Part shown: in pieces, positions 32,374 through 43,054 of the stretch
How positions within the stretch are numbered: position 1 is the stretch's first letter
How the letters are laid out: the number at the start of each line of letters is the position of its first letter
Source of the DNA: Calliopum simillimum
Taxonomy: Eukaryota > Arthropoda > Insecta > Diptera > Lauxaniidae
Length of the DNA stretch: 64,000 nucleotides
Direction: 5' to 3'
NCBI GenBank assembly: GCA_951812925.1
Contig: OX638368.1
Location: forward strand, 76,676,909 to 76,740,908
The notes under the pieces: model-generated
Databases searched by the model: none
The model's input: only the letters and a program-made list of their open reading frames with translations
What the model was told of the DNA's origin: nothing
Program-made: the position numbers and the translations under genes

Positions 32374-33557
32374 ATGAGCCACAGCTTTTGAAAAGCTAAA
32401 TCGAGCTAACTATACCATTTGGAGCAAGAAGGCTGAATGTGTATTAATTAAAGAGGACACTTGGTGTACAATTCGTGATGAATGTCCAGCACAACCTGAT
32501 GAAAAATGGATAAGAAAGGACGAAGGCGCAAAGGCATCAATATATTTAATGATAGAGGACGATCTATTTTATATTATCGAAGATGCAAAGAGTGCAAGAC
32601 AAGCCTGGGCTTGCATTAAAGAACATTTTGAACACTACTCTTTCAGCGAATGTGTTTTTATTATGAAGAAGGTTGTCAAATGCAATTGACTGAGGATGGA
32701 GATATGGAAATACATATTAACAAAATTCAACAGGAGTTGAAGGAACTTTCAGCGATGGGAGAAAAATTGAGTGAAAAGTGGGAAGTTGCCATGATTCTCA
32801 GAAGCTTACCTGAATCATATGATGTATTAGTGACCACACTTGAGGCAAGAAGTGACGGGGCTCCTTCTTTGAATGTCGTGAAGTCAAAATTGCTCGAAGA
32901 ACATAAGAAAAGAACACAGAAAACATCATTCAACAACGATACTACAGCATTTCGAGTTAATTATCCACAACAAAACTCCTATGATAAGTTTCAAGTTATT
33001 TCGAAGAAAGTTTGTTTTCATTGTCAGAAACCTGGACATTTTCGTAAAGATTGCAGATCTTATCAAGAATATTTAAAAAGAAAATCTAAATCAAATGCGG
33101 TTATTGCTGAAAAATGGTCAGATGCTAATGACGACAAGTGTTTCTGGTCTGGAAATGTCAATAAAAGTATGAATTGGTACGTAGATTCAGGAGCAACGAG
33201 CCACATTTCAAACCAAAGAAAATTTTTCGTTACAATGAGTGCAACTGAATATGATTCAGTTTTTGTTGCAAATGATAATGAACTTAAAGTGCAAGGTAAA
33301 GGTAATGGCAAGCTGCAAGTTAAAAATGATGCTGGTAAAATTGAATCCGTTACAGTTAAAGATGTGCTTTATGTGCCTAACATTCAAAGCAATTTGTTAT
33401 CTGTTCAAAAATTGACTGAAAAAGGATTAATTGTAACATTTAAAGGAACGAAGTGCGAAATCATTGATAACGGGGAGGTAGTTGCAACTGCTAACCTGCA
33501 GAATAATTTATACAAGTTAAATATTGAAGAAACTTTGGAGAAAAGAGAATATGCACA
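32374..33557 (+). pseudogene. Copia B gag and protease
   Basis: Begins at an ATG nine bases after the primer-binding site. It carries the copia Gag fold (ANYTIWSKKAE early, SLPESYDVLVTTLEAR later), a CCHC knuckle CFHCQKPGHFRKDC near 33016 and the protease motif WYVDSGATSHIS near 33178. The frame changes at least twice: directly after the ATG and near 32680, where one frame ends in TGA. From 32650 to 33557 it is open. It is cut at 33557 by gypsy A between the protease and the pre-integrase zinc region, and the frame resumes at 38550 on the other side. Confidence 0.88.
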
Positions 33558-33782
33558 TGTAGTGCAACACACACTACACTTAATTTTACTGTACTATTAA
33601 TTTTATAAAATTGTTTTAAAAGTTTTTATATAAATTTCAAAAATTCAAAATTCAAATTGTATAAATTCATTCGAATAAAATAATTCAGTTGTTAGCAGCA
33701 AAAATTAAATTATACAAAAAATAAATATTTTAAATAAAATATCTGGCGCTCTTAAATAATTTAAATATACGGAACACCTACA
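33558..33782 (+). repeat. Gypsy A 5' LTR
   Basis: 225 bp, TGTAGTGCAACACACAC to CACCTACA. Identical to 38325-38549 by reading. Contains AATAAA-like signals near 33720. Confidence 0.93.
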
Positions 33783-34282
33783 CTGGCGATCCTACCTCAA
33801 CGAACAATAATTCAATCCCGAAAATCCTGCCTCAACGAGCAACATTTCAATCCTGACGATTTTATCTCAACGGAAAACATTTGAATCAAAAAGATCCTGT
33901 TTCACCAAGTCTATTTTAAAGATTTTCTTTTCTCAAAAATCTTGCCTCAACGATACTGCCCCTGATCCAGCAATGCAAACTTAATGAAATAATACTTTCC
34001 TGCATCAAACCGAATGAATGATTCCCAAATACAAATGCAATCATAATAAATTAATACTTTCCTGCATCAACACCGAATGAGTGACCATTAATTATCCCCA
34101 GTATTATAATAATTAAGATAAGTACACATACTAACAAAAAAACAATTAATTTTATCTAATTTTTCAGGATTTTTTAATCTTTTTAAGAATATTCGATAAT
34201 ATTATAATAAGTTTGAACTTATTATAATATTACCTTAGACATTACACTATCCACATACCTACACGTATTCCTCCTAACTTAT
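33783..34282 (+). other. Gypsy A 5' untranslated leader
   Basis: No gene. Begins with the possible primer-binding site. A motif with CTGCCTCAACGA recurs three or four times in 33783-33960, and CTTTCCTGCATCAA occurs twice. Confidence 0.6.
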
Positions 34283-35248
34283 ATGATCCGAAGTCCACCG
34301 CGTAACGGAGGGGTTCCTTCTCAAATGGATCGAACTCATTTGATAGACCTACAACCCGACACAAATTCAAACCCATTTGACACTACATTTTCTCATGAGA
34401 TTTCCGCGACGTCAATTAAACTTCCGTCATTTTGGACCAATTGTCCAGAGGCGTGGTTCATTCACGCCGAAATACAATTTCAAAATAAAGGCATAACTCA
34501 GGATAGAACTAAGTACGAGCATACAATAACTTCTCTTCCACAAGAAGTTATCATGACTGTACTCGATTTTATTCAGAAACCTCCTTCCACAAACTTATAT
34601 GATGGGCTAAAACGAATCTTGATCGACAGGCATTCCTTGAGTGAAAGTAAGCGATTGGACCGAATACTGTCAGACAAAGAGATTGGTGACCGAAAGCCAT
34701 CACAATTCTACCGCTCACTCGAATTACTTGCGGGTACTTCAGTTGATTCAGACTTTCTTAAGAAGCTATGGGTCCGCAAGCTACCCAAATCTCTCAATGT
34801 AGCTTTAACTGGTTCGAATTTGACTGACTTAACAGATATACTCAGCTTAGCGGATAAGCTTTGGGAAACAATGACTGATACCGAGGTATCATCTATAAAA
34901 TCTTTCACAAGCACACATAATACAAATCAAACAAACACACACCTCGAAACACTAATAACAAACTTCACAAATACCACAACAAAAATGCTAGAGTGTTTCA
35001 ATAAACTCACGATTGAAGTAAATGAGCTGAAACACAACAATCATTTACACTCATCACGAAGTAATTACTCTAGACGTGTCTATAGAGAGAGGTCAAACTC
35101 TAGAAACAGAGCAACAAGTCGAAGAAATTCTTGTCCACGACCTTCTAACTGGCTATGTAGATATCACTTTAAGTTTGGAAATGAAGCTAGGAAATGTGAA
35201 CAACCACGTTCATATACACACAACACTTCTCAGGAATCGACAAACTAA
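34283..35248 (+). CDS. Gypsy A gag
   Basis: An intact 321-codon frame. The N-terminal two thirds have the capsid pattern of insect CsRn1-type gypsy elements (FWTNCPEAWFIHAEIQF, then LPKSLNVALTGS). The C-terminus has an Arg/Ser-rich basic stretch followed by the nucleocapsid-like motif WLCRYHFKFGNEARKC, which is the CHCC-type knuckle of the CsRn1 group. The fourth Cys usually seen a few residues later is not present here. Gag assembles the particle and binds RNA. The stop codon is followed within six bases by the opening of the pol frame, so pol must be reached by frameshifting or re-initiation. Confidence 0.85.
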   Translation: MIRSPPRNGGVPSQMDRTHLIDLQPDTNSNPFDTTFSHEISATSIKLPSFWTNCPEAWFIHAEIQFQNKGITQDRTKYEHTITSLPQEVIMTVLDFIQKPPSTNLYDGLKRILIDRHSLSESKRLDRILSDKEIGDRKPSQFYRSLELLAGTSVDSDFLKKLWVRKLPKSLNVALTGSNLTDLTDILSLADKLWETMTDTEVSSIKSFTSTHNTNQTNTHLETLITNFTNTTTKMLECFNKLTIEVNELKHNNHLHSSRSNYSRRVYRERSNSRNRATSRRNSCPRPSNWLCRYHFKFGNEARKCEQPRSYTHNTSQESTN

Positions 35249-35253
35249 AATAA

Positions 35254-36768
35254 TCCATCATCGCGACGGCTGATGATGGAACTCTAACCACACTAACACG
35301 TCGTCTATTCATCTATGACACAGATAATAAACTTAACTTTCTCATTGATAGCGGAGCAGAAGTATCGGTACTTCCTGCCTCCAAATTCAAATCTGACAAA
35401 CGAAACTCAGATTTGATCTTGACAGCAGCAAATGGTAGTACGATTTCTACATACGGCAAGAAACTACTCACCATCAACTTAAAACTACGACGCTACTTTC
35501 CGTTTACATTTATAATAGCAGATATTTCAAAGCCTATAATAGGAGCTGACTTCCTTACGAAATATGGACTTTTGATTGATCTTAAAAATAGAACGCTCAT
35601 TGATCCACTTACTAGCCTAACAGTCAATACAATTTCCGCATACTCTGAGATCGCACTCCCAAAACTATTTTCTGTTGAAAACAAATATACACGATTACTC
35701 AAAAACTATCCGTCACTCACCGCAGAACCAGATTACAACACACCAGTAAAGCATACAACTGAACATCACATAACAACAGAAGGACAACTACCTTACTCTA
35801 AACCACGACGTTTGGATCTAATCAAAACAAAAATTGCAAAAAAAGAATTTGATTTCCTTGTTAAAACAGGAATATGCCGACCATCTAATTCTATGACAGC
35901 ATCCCCTCTTCATTTAGTGCCCAAAAAAGACGCAAATGATTGGAGACCATGTGGAGACTACAGACGACTAAACACAATCACAGTACCAGACCGCTACCCA
36001 CTACCTCATATACACGACTTATCCATCGACTTACACAACAAAAACATATTCTCAAAACTAGATCTTGTAAGAGCTTACCACCAAATACCTATGGCACACA
36101 AAGACATACACAAAACCGCTATTACCACACCGTTTGGAATGTTCGAATTTCTACGAATGACATTTGGCTTACGAAATTCAGCACAAACATTTCAAAGGTT
36201 CATACACGAAGTTTTACTCGGATTAGATTTCATTTTTGTGTATCTAGACGACATCTTAATCGCAAGCGAACACGAAGAACAACACATGAAACACTTAACA
36301 CAAGTCTTCGACCGACTAACTCAGTTTGGACTCAACATTAAACCCAGCAAGTGTATATTCGGAGTTGATAATATAAACTTCCTAAGTTACAATATTTCCA
36401 AACTCGGCATTCAACCATCAACAGAAAAAGTTGAATGCATTAGAAATTATACAAAACCAACAACAGTTAAACAAATGCAAAAATTTATAGGCATGATCAA
36501 TTATTATCATAGGTGCATACCTAAATTAGCACACATGCTCAGTCCAATATATGAGATGGTTACCTCAGCATCAAAAACAAAAAACAAACAACTAGAGTGG
36601 ACTGAAATTGCAGAAACATCATTTATAACAATAAAAGATACCTTTGCTAAGAAAGTGCTGCTTAACCACTTTAACAGCAAAGCAAAGCTATCAATTGCTG
36701 TTGATGCTTCAAATACTGCAATCGGAGGAGTTTTACACCAAAATACAATAATACAATTGAACCGTTAG
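35254..36768 (+). pseudogene. Gypsy A pol: protease, RT, start of RNase H
   Basis: An open frame from 35254 with no early ATG, in a different frame from gag. The protease active site [13 protein letters not shown] is at about 35341. The RT has [31 protein letters not shown] and the catalytic YLDD at 36241-36252. The RNase H begins with [13 protein letters not shown]. The frame ends at 36768, but RNase H continues in a neighbouring frame from about 36755, so a single indel near 36740-36765 breaks an otherwise clean pol. It could be a sequencing error, since the LTRs are identical and no other stop is present. Confidence 0.88.
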
Positions 36769-38312
36769 CCTTTTTCTCGAAGAAACTCACTCAACCAGAA
36801 ACCAAATACAGTGCATTCGATCGTGAATTACTTGCAATATACCTCACCATAAAACATTTTAGGCACTATTTAGAAGGACGGCAATTCACAGTATTCACGG
36901 ACCACAAACCACTAACATACGCATTACATTCCAAAACAGAAAGAAGTCCACGACAGACTAGACACTTAGAGTACATTGCACAATTTACAATCAACATACA
37001 ACACATAAAAGGCTCAGAAAACACAGTGGCAGACGCTCTTTCAAGACACGAAATTGAAGCATTTAAGACATCAGACATTAATCTCAGAACACTTTATCAT
37101 TCACAAATGGTAGACTCTGAATTGAAAGACATAGTCAATAAACAACTTTACAAATTGGAACAAATTGATATACCATTTCTGAACATCAAAATATGGTGTG
37201 AACTCACAACTACAGTTACTCGACTATACATTCCACACGAACTTAGAAAAACAATTTTCGCCCAATTACATGACATTTCTCACCCTGGCACAAGAGCAAC
37301 CAGGCGTTTAATAAATCACCGTTATTTTTGGCCAAACATGAATACCGACATTAACCAATGGTCTAAAGAATGTATTAACTGTCAAAAATCAAAGGTACAC
37401 AAGCACACCAAAACAACACCTCACAAAATAAACATACCACTCGGACGTTTTGAACACATACATATAGACTTAGTTGGTCCACTTCCCCCATCACACGGTT
37501 ACCGATATCTACTAACAGTTATAGATAGAAACACTCGTTGGCCAGAAGCATTCCCTCTGAAGGATAAAGAAACAGATACCATCGTTGAAACACTTCTTAG
37601 AGAATACATCTCACGTTTTGGAGTACCAATAGAAATAACTACAGATCGTGGTTCACAATTTACTTCGAACACTTTCACAGAATTCATTAAATACCTTGGT
37701 AGTCATCAGATCACTACTACATCATACCATCCGCAAGCTAATGGTATAATAGAAAGATTTCACAGAACACTTAAAGCTTCTATACTAGCAAGTGCGAATT
37801 CACAAAACTGGTATCGGGAATTGCCTATTATTCTCTTGGGCTTGCGAAATTCTGTAAAAGAAGACTTGAAAGCTTCTCCTGCAGAAATGGTTTTCGGTCA
37901 AACACTCAAATTGCCACATGAGTTAGTAATAAGGAATCCACAAACATTTGATCCAACAGATGTATTACTCAAACTCAAAGAGAGTGTTAATAATGCCACA
38001 TCAAGAATTTCACATCACACAAACACTGCAACACATCACGTACCGGAGAGTCTCCGAAATTGTAAATTTGTATTTGTCCGTTTTGATGGAATAAGACGGT
38101 CGCTACAGAATCCCTACGAGGGACCCTTTGAAGTCTTAGAGAGAACACCCAAATACTTCACGATACAAAAACATAATAAGATACAGAATATATCTACAGA
38201 CAGACTCAAAGCAGCATTCATTGACACTGACACTATTCCAAATAACACTCACACACAATCAAAAGTTAAAAGAGTTCGATTTAATTTGTTTAATATTCAA
38301 ACTTTTAATTAA
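36755..38312 (+). CDS. Gypsy A pol: RNase H end and integrase
   Basis: Continues pol after the indel and is open to the stop at 38310-38312, which abuts the polypurine tract. RNase H residues include DRELLAIY and FTDHKPL. The integrase zinc domain has His-His at [17 protein letters not shown] and Cys-Cys at CINC. The catalytic triad is Asp in HIDLVGPLP, Asp in [10 protein letters not shown] and Glu in [14 protein letters not shown]-terminal basic region follows. Integrase joins the cDNA to host DNA. Domains look complete. Confidence 0.88.
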
Positions 38313-38324
38313 GGGGGGGAATAA

Positions 38325-38549
38325 TGTAGTGCAACACACACTACACTTAATTTTACTGTACTATTAATTTTATAAAATTGTTTTAAAAGTTTTTATATAA
38401 ATTTCAAAAATTCAAAATTCAAATTGTATAAATTCATTCGAATAAAATAATTCAGTTGTTAGCAGCAAAAATTAAATTATACAAAAAATAAATATTTTAA
38501 ATAAAATATCTGGCGCTCTTAAATAATTTAAATATACGGAACACCTACA
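38325..38549 (+). repeat. Gypsy A 3' LTR
   Basis: 225 bp, reads identical to 33558-33782; preceded by the polypurine tract and followed by the TSD CACA. Confidence 0.93.
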
Positions 38550-39490
38550 CACATTCTGTTGATAATACGACTTGTATTCACGGTTGGCATAGGCGTTTCG
38601 GACATCGAGAATTAAATATTATCAAGAAAATGATGGAAGAAAACAACATGGAAGGCATGGTAAAGAGTTGTAATTGTAGCAATGTCTGTGAAGTATGTGT
38701 AAAAGGCAAATTGTCGCGTAAACCATTTCAAGAAGTATCATCTCAGCAATCTAGATCGGCACTTGACTTAATACATAGTGACATTTGTGGTCCTATGGAT
38801 ACTGAAACTCCTTCAGGATTCAGATATTTTTTGACATTGATTGATGATTTCAGCAAATACATCAAAGTTTACCTTTTGAAAAGGAAATCAGACTTGTATA
38901 GCAAAATTAAAGAGTTTATGGAAATGGTGCATACCAAATTTGGCAAATATCCAAAAATCTTGAGATCAGATAGAGGAACTGAGTATACTTGTCAAGTGTT
39001 AAGAGAGTATTTAAAGGATCGTGGAATTCAACAGCAATTTACAGCGCCATATACTCCTCAGCAGAACGGAGTAGCGCAACGAAGAAATAGATATTTAACC
39101 GAAATGACACGGTGTATGTTAATAGACGCGACACTCAGCAAACGTTTCTGGGGAGAAGCAGTTATAACAGCAAGTTATATTCAAAACCATTTACCCTCGC
39201 GATCAACAGGTAAAATACCTTTGGAAATTTGGGATGGACAGAAACCAAAATTATTTAATTTTGAGATTTTTTGATCAATAGCTATGGTGTTTATCCCAAA
39301 ACAAAACAGAAAGAAGCTTGACGACAAGGCTGATCGCTTAGTATTTGTCGGTTATTCAGAAGAATCAAAAGCTTTACGATTTTTAAATCCCATCACAAAG
39401 AAAATAGTCATCAGCAGAGACTACAAGTTTATTGAAACAAAAGTAGATACCTCAAAAATTGCAAAAGAAGACAAAAACGTATATATATAA
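38550..39490 (+). pseudogene. Copia B integrase
   Basis: Resumes the copia B frame after gypsy A. Pre-integrase zinc ligands are seen around WHRRFGH and the CEVC region. The core has Asp in IHSDICGPM and Asp in LRSDRGTEY. The third residue, normally Glu in NGVAERxNR, is Gln here (NGVAQRRNR, codon CAA), a one-base change that removes a catalytic carboxylate. A frameshift at about 39270-39284 separates the C-terminal domain, which continues to 39490. Confidence 0.88.
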
Positions 39491-39875
39491 AGATTTTATT
39501 CCTACTATCAAAATAATGGAAGAAAAGGAAATTATGGAAGAAACAAATGGTGTGCCATTCACAGATGATACTGAAGTGGTTGAAACAAATAGAATCATAG
39601 AAGAAAGAAATGGTGCAGCATGCACAGATGATACCGAAGCAATCGAAAGTGAGGACGAAATGGATGATTTTCATGAATGCACTACTATTGCAGATGTCGA
39701 GTGTGAACCAGAGGAAGTTCAAAGACCAAGAAGGTCACAACGAGTTAATAAAGGAGTTAATCCACAAAGGTATGAAGCAAACTTAATTTCACAACAAGAC
39801 GAACCAAGAACATATAATGAAGTTTTGAAGCGGCATGATAAAAATTTTTGGTTTGATGCTATGGCTGAAGAATAA
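39459..39875 (+). pseudogene. Copia B integrase-RT linker
   Basis: An acidic linker with repeats of the type GVPFTDDTEVVE and GAACTDDTEAIE, then RRSQRVNKGVNPQRYEAN, the conserved segment that leads into copia reverse transcriptase, and YNEVLKRHDKNFWFDAMAEE. It ends in a TAA stop at about 39873-39875. The downstream frame carries on immediately, so this is a nonsense change within pol. Confidence 0.8.
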
Positions 39876-40805
39876 CATTCACTGAAAGTTAATGACACTT
39901 GGGATTTGGTAAAATTGCCAAAAGATCGTAAGCCTATTGGGTGTAAATGGGGTTTTAAATTAAAAACTGATGCAAATGGTGAGATTTCAAAATATAAAGC
40001 ACGATTAGTTGCTCAAGGATTTAGCCAAAAATTTGGAATTGATTATGATGAAGTATTCGCACCAGTAGTACGGCAAACAACATTAAGAACACTTTTAACG
40101 ATTGCTGGGGAAAGAAACATGACAGTAAAACATTTAGACGTTAAAACAGCTTTTCTTTATGGAAATTTAAAAGAAGATATATACATGAAGCAACCTCCAG
40201 GTTTTGAAACAGAGGTTGGATTGTTTTGCAAACTTAAAAAGAGCATATATGGACTTAAGCAGTCAGCAAAGTGCTGGAGTGACAAGCTATTTTCAGTTTT
40301 ATTGGATGTTGGTTTTCAAATGGGCTGTGCTGATACATGTCTGTTAAAACAAAGAAAAAATGGTGAGTGTTTCTATGTACTATTTTACGTAGATGACATA
40401 TTAGTAGCAGCAAGTAATCTTGAAAATCACATATATGTTAAGGAAATATTAAGAAAAAATTTTGAGATATCCGATCTTGGTGAAGTCAGTTTTTATTTAG
40501 GCATAAAAATTGAGAGGGATAATAGATATTTTAAAATAAGTCAAGAAAACTACATTAAAAAGATTGTTAATGAAGCTGGATTGCAAGATGCTAAATATTC
40601 AAAAATTCCATTAGATGTTGGTTACTTGAAAAATAACTCTGATTCAAATAAATATCTAGAAAATAATGTCTTATATCATCACCTTATTGGGAGTCTACTT
40701 TATTTAAGTATCAACACCAGACCAGATATTACAGCGACTGTATCAATTTTGAGCAGAAAAGTGTGTAAGCCTACAAATGAAGATTGGACAGAGTTAAAAG
40801 GATGA
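39876..40805 (+). pseudogene. Copia B reverse transcriptase
   Basis: An open copia-type RT: CKWGFKLKTDANGEISKYKA, RLVAQGFSQK, DVKTAFLYGNL, YGLKQSAKCW, and the catalytic tetrad YVDD in FYVDDILVAAS. All catalytic Asp residues are present. A frameshift near 40790-40800 separates it from the RNase H. Confidence 0.9.
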
Positions 40806-41218
40806 TAAAATATTTAATTGGAACTAAGTCATTAAGATTACATCTTCAAACAAGCAATAAGAAAACGCTCTATGGCTACTCAGACGCTGATTGGGCACAA
40901 TGCCGAATAGACAGAAAGTCCAATAGTGGCTATATTTTTAAATACAATGGTTCATGCATTGTTTGGTGTTGCAAAAAGCAGGAATGTGTATCGTTGTCAT
41001 CAACAGAAGCCGAATATATTGCATTGGCAGACGCATCTCAAGAATTGATTTGGCTTAACAAGTTATTGCATGATTTTGAAATTGAAATTAATGCACCAAC
41101 AATTTTATATGAAGACAATCAAAGTTGCATCAAATTAGTGTTATCAGACAAATTTAGCAGAAAAACAAAACATATTGAAACTAAATACCACTTCATAAAG
41201 GATTTAAAAACAAAAGGA
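40784..41218 (+). pseudogene. Copia B RNase H, first part
   Basis: Contains LYGYSDADWAQ, RKSNSGYIF and LSSTEAEYIALADA, then KHIETKYHFIKDL. It is interrupted at 41218 by a TIR element. The remaining C-terminus follows the insert at 42132-42245. Confidence 0.88.
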
Positions 41219-42129
41219 CACTCAGAAAAAAAAAGATTGTTAAAACAACAATTTTTCACTCTCAAAAAATTGTTATTTCTAAATTGTTGGAATAAGTATT
41301 TTATTCTTAAACCAACAATTTTATTCTTGGTATTTAATATTTTTACGCATTTGTCATAAAAAATATGAAAAATATTTTTAAATACAAAGCGTCAAACACC
41401 AGTTTTGTGATCAAAACAAAAAATAAGCAATTTATATTCCTGAATAAGCTCTAGATGTTTTTTTTTTAAAAGCTCTATTTAACGAATGAGGGTAAGAAAC
41501 ATTTGACTCAAGTTATTGCCCTTTTTTCAACATTACTTTCTCTTATCTCTCTGGCAGCATATGAATTTCATAATCAATTACACCCCGTTGATTCCACTAT
41601 ATGCAGAGAAGCTGCACATGGATATTCGAATGTGCGGACGATGTCGATGCATGGACCTGACTTATCTCAAGACTTTTTACGCTTGGGATTATCGTACTGT
41701 ATCCATCTTCTATTGCCACTCACGATAAGGTGTAAAGAACATTTCCTTTTCTGCCGTGGAAGCAACAGTCCACACGCACACGGCTTCATCTCATACAGCA
41801 CCCAATGTCCTAGATTTGTATCATTTCTATTGCTGTAAGAAAAATGGCAAATAAATACTTATGAATATAACCACAAACATTTCAATCATTTATTCTTCGT
41901 GCAACTATTTCGTTTCTAAATATTGTCAACAGTTTCGCTTTTAAAACAACAATTGTCGTTCTTAAACTTTCAATAACTTTTTACTTGATTCAAGAATTTT
42001 TCGTTTTATTAAAAACATAACAATTTCGTATTTAAAGCAAGAGCAAAAGTTGTTGGGAAGATTTCAACCAACAAAAATTCTTGAATTAAAACATAAAGTT
42101 GTTGGAAATACAATTTTTTTTTCTGTGTG
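41219..42129. mobile_element. TIR element carrying an exon-like segment
   Basis: A 911-bp insert in copia B. Ends CACTCAGAAAAAAAA and TTTTTTTTTCTGTGTG are near inverted repeats; flanks show GA on both sides (41217-41218 and 42130-42131), perhaps a 2-bp duplication. Removing it restores the copia RNase H frame, so the limits are right within a base or two. The middle (about 41540-41860) is distinctly less AT-rich and looks like a captured terminal exon. Superfamily unknown. Confidence 0.75.
41558..41728 (+). other. Possible captured terminal exon
   Basis: Preceded by a strong pyrimidine tract ending CTCTCTGGCAG (AG at 41556-41557), a canonical 3' splice site. The following frame starts AYMNFIINYTPLIPLYAE, includes MCGRCRCMDLTYLKTFYA and ends at TAA (41726-41728). 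A poly(A) signal AATAAA follows at 41850-41855. A second frame is also open to 41838, so the true frame is uncertain. I do not recognise the protein. Splice acceptor, open frame and poly(A) signal together suggest a gene 3' end picked up by the transposon. Confidence 0.4.
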
Positions 42130-42252
42130 GAGTTATAAATTTATTGTATTGCCCAACAGAAAGCATGGAAGCTGATATCCTAACAAAACCTCTTCAAGCT
42201 TCAAGAGTTGTCCAATTGAGAGAATTAATCGGTTTAAGAAATTGAGAAAGGA
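42130..42252 (+). pseudogene. Copia B RNase H C-terminus and polypurine tract
   Basis: The final polyprotein residues include ILTKPLQASRVV, a conserved copia ending, with stop TGA at 42243-42245. The purine-rich GAGAAAGGA before 42253 is the likely polypurine tract. Confidence 0.8.
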
Positions 42253-42433
42253 TGTTGGAATTCAATTTCAACAACCGTATACAAAACACTTTGTTTTTTG
42301 TATCATAGATAACTGTTTTTTATATCTCACAGCTATAATTTTTATAAAATTATTTTCTTCACTTCGTTCATTATTTTCATTCAATATAGAACTTAATTAA
42401 AAATTCCATTTAGTTTTATTCAACTCTGCCAAT
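42253..42433 (+). repeat. Copia B 3' LTR
   Basis: 181 bp, two substitutions from 32170-32350. Confidence 0.93.
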
Positions 42434-42680
42434 TGTTTTTGGCCAATTACAAATGCGTTCCCTGAATTGACGCACTAGCTGTCGGGCAACATATTTTGGC
42501 ATATTTCTCGAGAACATAGTTTTTTTAAACAAAGTCCCCAAAATGTAATTCTTTTATAAAAATGCTCTTAATACGTTATGGAATCTGTTTAATTTTGGTG
42601 AATTGATATGAGTTTTTGAAGTTTGATTTTGAATTTCACACTTTGGGATGCGTTCCCGAAATGATTTTCTTGTATACATA
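42434..42680. repeat. Dispersed repeat (paralogue of 29511-29700)
   Basis: No gene. Shares ACATATTTTGGCATATTTCT-type sequence and the CGAAATGATTTTC block with the 29.5-kb region. It is interrupted by the MITE that follows. Confidence 0.7.
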
Positions 42681-43054
42681 CCTGTGGACTTTTGACAAAA
42701 CACCCTAACTCGTAATTGGCAACTTTTCAGGAGAGCCTAAAAACTGATTAACTACTTTTTAATAATGTGGCTCAATTTCATTGATGCAGCGTTGAATTTC
42801 TTCTTTTCATACATTTTCTTAAAGTGTCAGCTATCAAATTATTTTTTTCTTTTGATTCATTACACTTCACCGCACGAGTGGCGCTAAGTTCAAATCTTGC
42901 GTGAACTATGGGACACCCTTATATCTCTGGAACAAGAAATCATAGAGACATGACAATTATACCAATAGAAGCGTATTTAAATTTTATATTTAGGACTAAA
43001 ATCCTGGAGAATTGTCTTATCTCGACTTAGGTTGTTTTGTCAAAAGTCCACAGA
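42681..43054. mobile_element. 374-bp MITE with a TA target site
   Basis: Ends CCTGTGGACTTTTGACAAAA and, reversed, TCTGTGGACTTTTGACAAAA, with TA on both sides (42679-42680, 43055-43056). The related repeat at 29.7 kb has no insert at this point. Length, TIRs and TA fit a Tc1/mariner-type MITE. No coding capacity. Confidence 0.82.

Larger units (their letters stand above)
33558..38549 (+). mobile_element. Ty3/gypsy element A, complete, CsRn1-like, nested in copia B
   Basis: A 4,992-bp element with two 225-bp LTRs that read identical, and a 4-bp TSD CACA (33554-33557 and 38550-38553). The polypurine tract AAGGGGGGGAATAA lies at 38311-38324. A TGGCGATCC sequence just inside the 5' LTR could be the primer-binding site. 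Gag, protease, RT, RNase H and integrase are present in that order. No env. Identical LTRs mean very recent insertion. Confidence 0.93.
32170..42433 (+). mobile_element. Copia element B, interrupted by gypsy A
   Basis: A Ty1/copia element bounded by two 181-bp LTRs that differ at two positions by my reading. Primer-binding site GGTTATGGGCCCAG at 32352-32365 matches the initiator-Met half-tRNA primer known for copia. Domain order is gag, protease, integrase, RT, RNase H. Inserts: Ty3/gypsy A (33558-38549) and a 911-bp TIR element (41219-42129). Without them the element is about 4.4 kb, which is short for copia. I find no matching TSD at the outer ends. Confidence 0.9.

Noticed and set aside
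42434..42440. A 5-bp TSD for copia B
   Set aside because: Sequence before the 5' LTR (ACTTT) and after the 3' LTR (TGTTT) does not match, so none was claimed.
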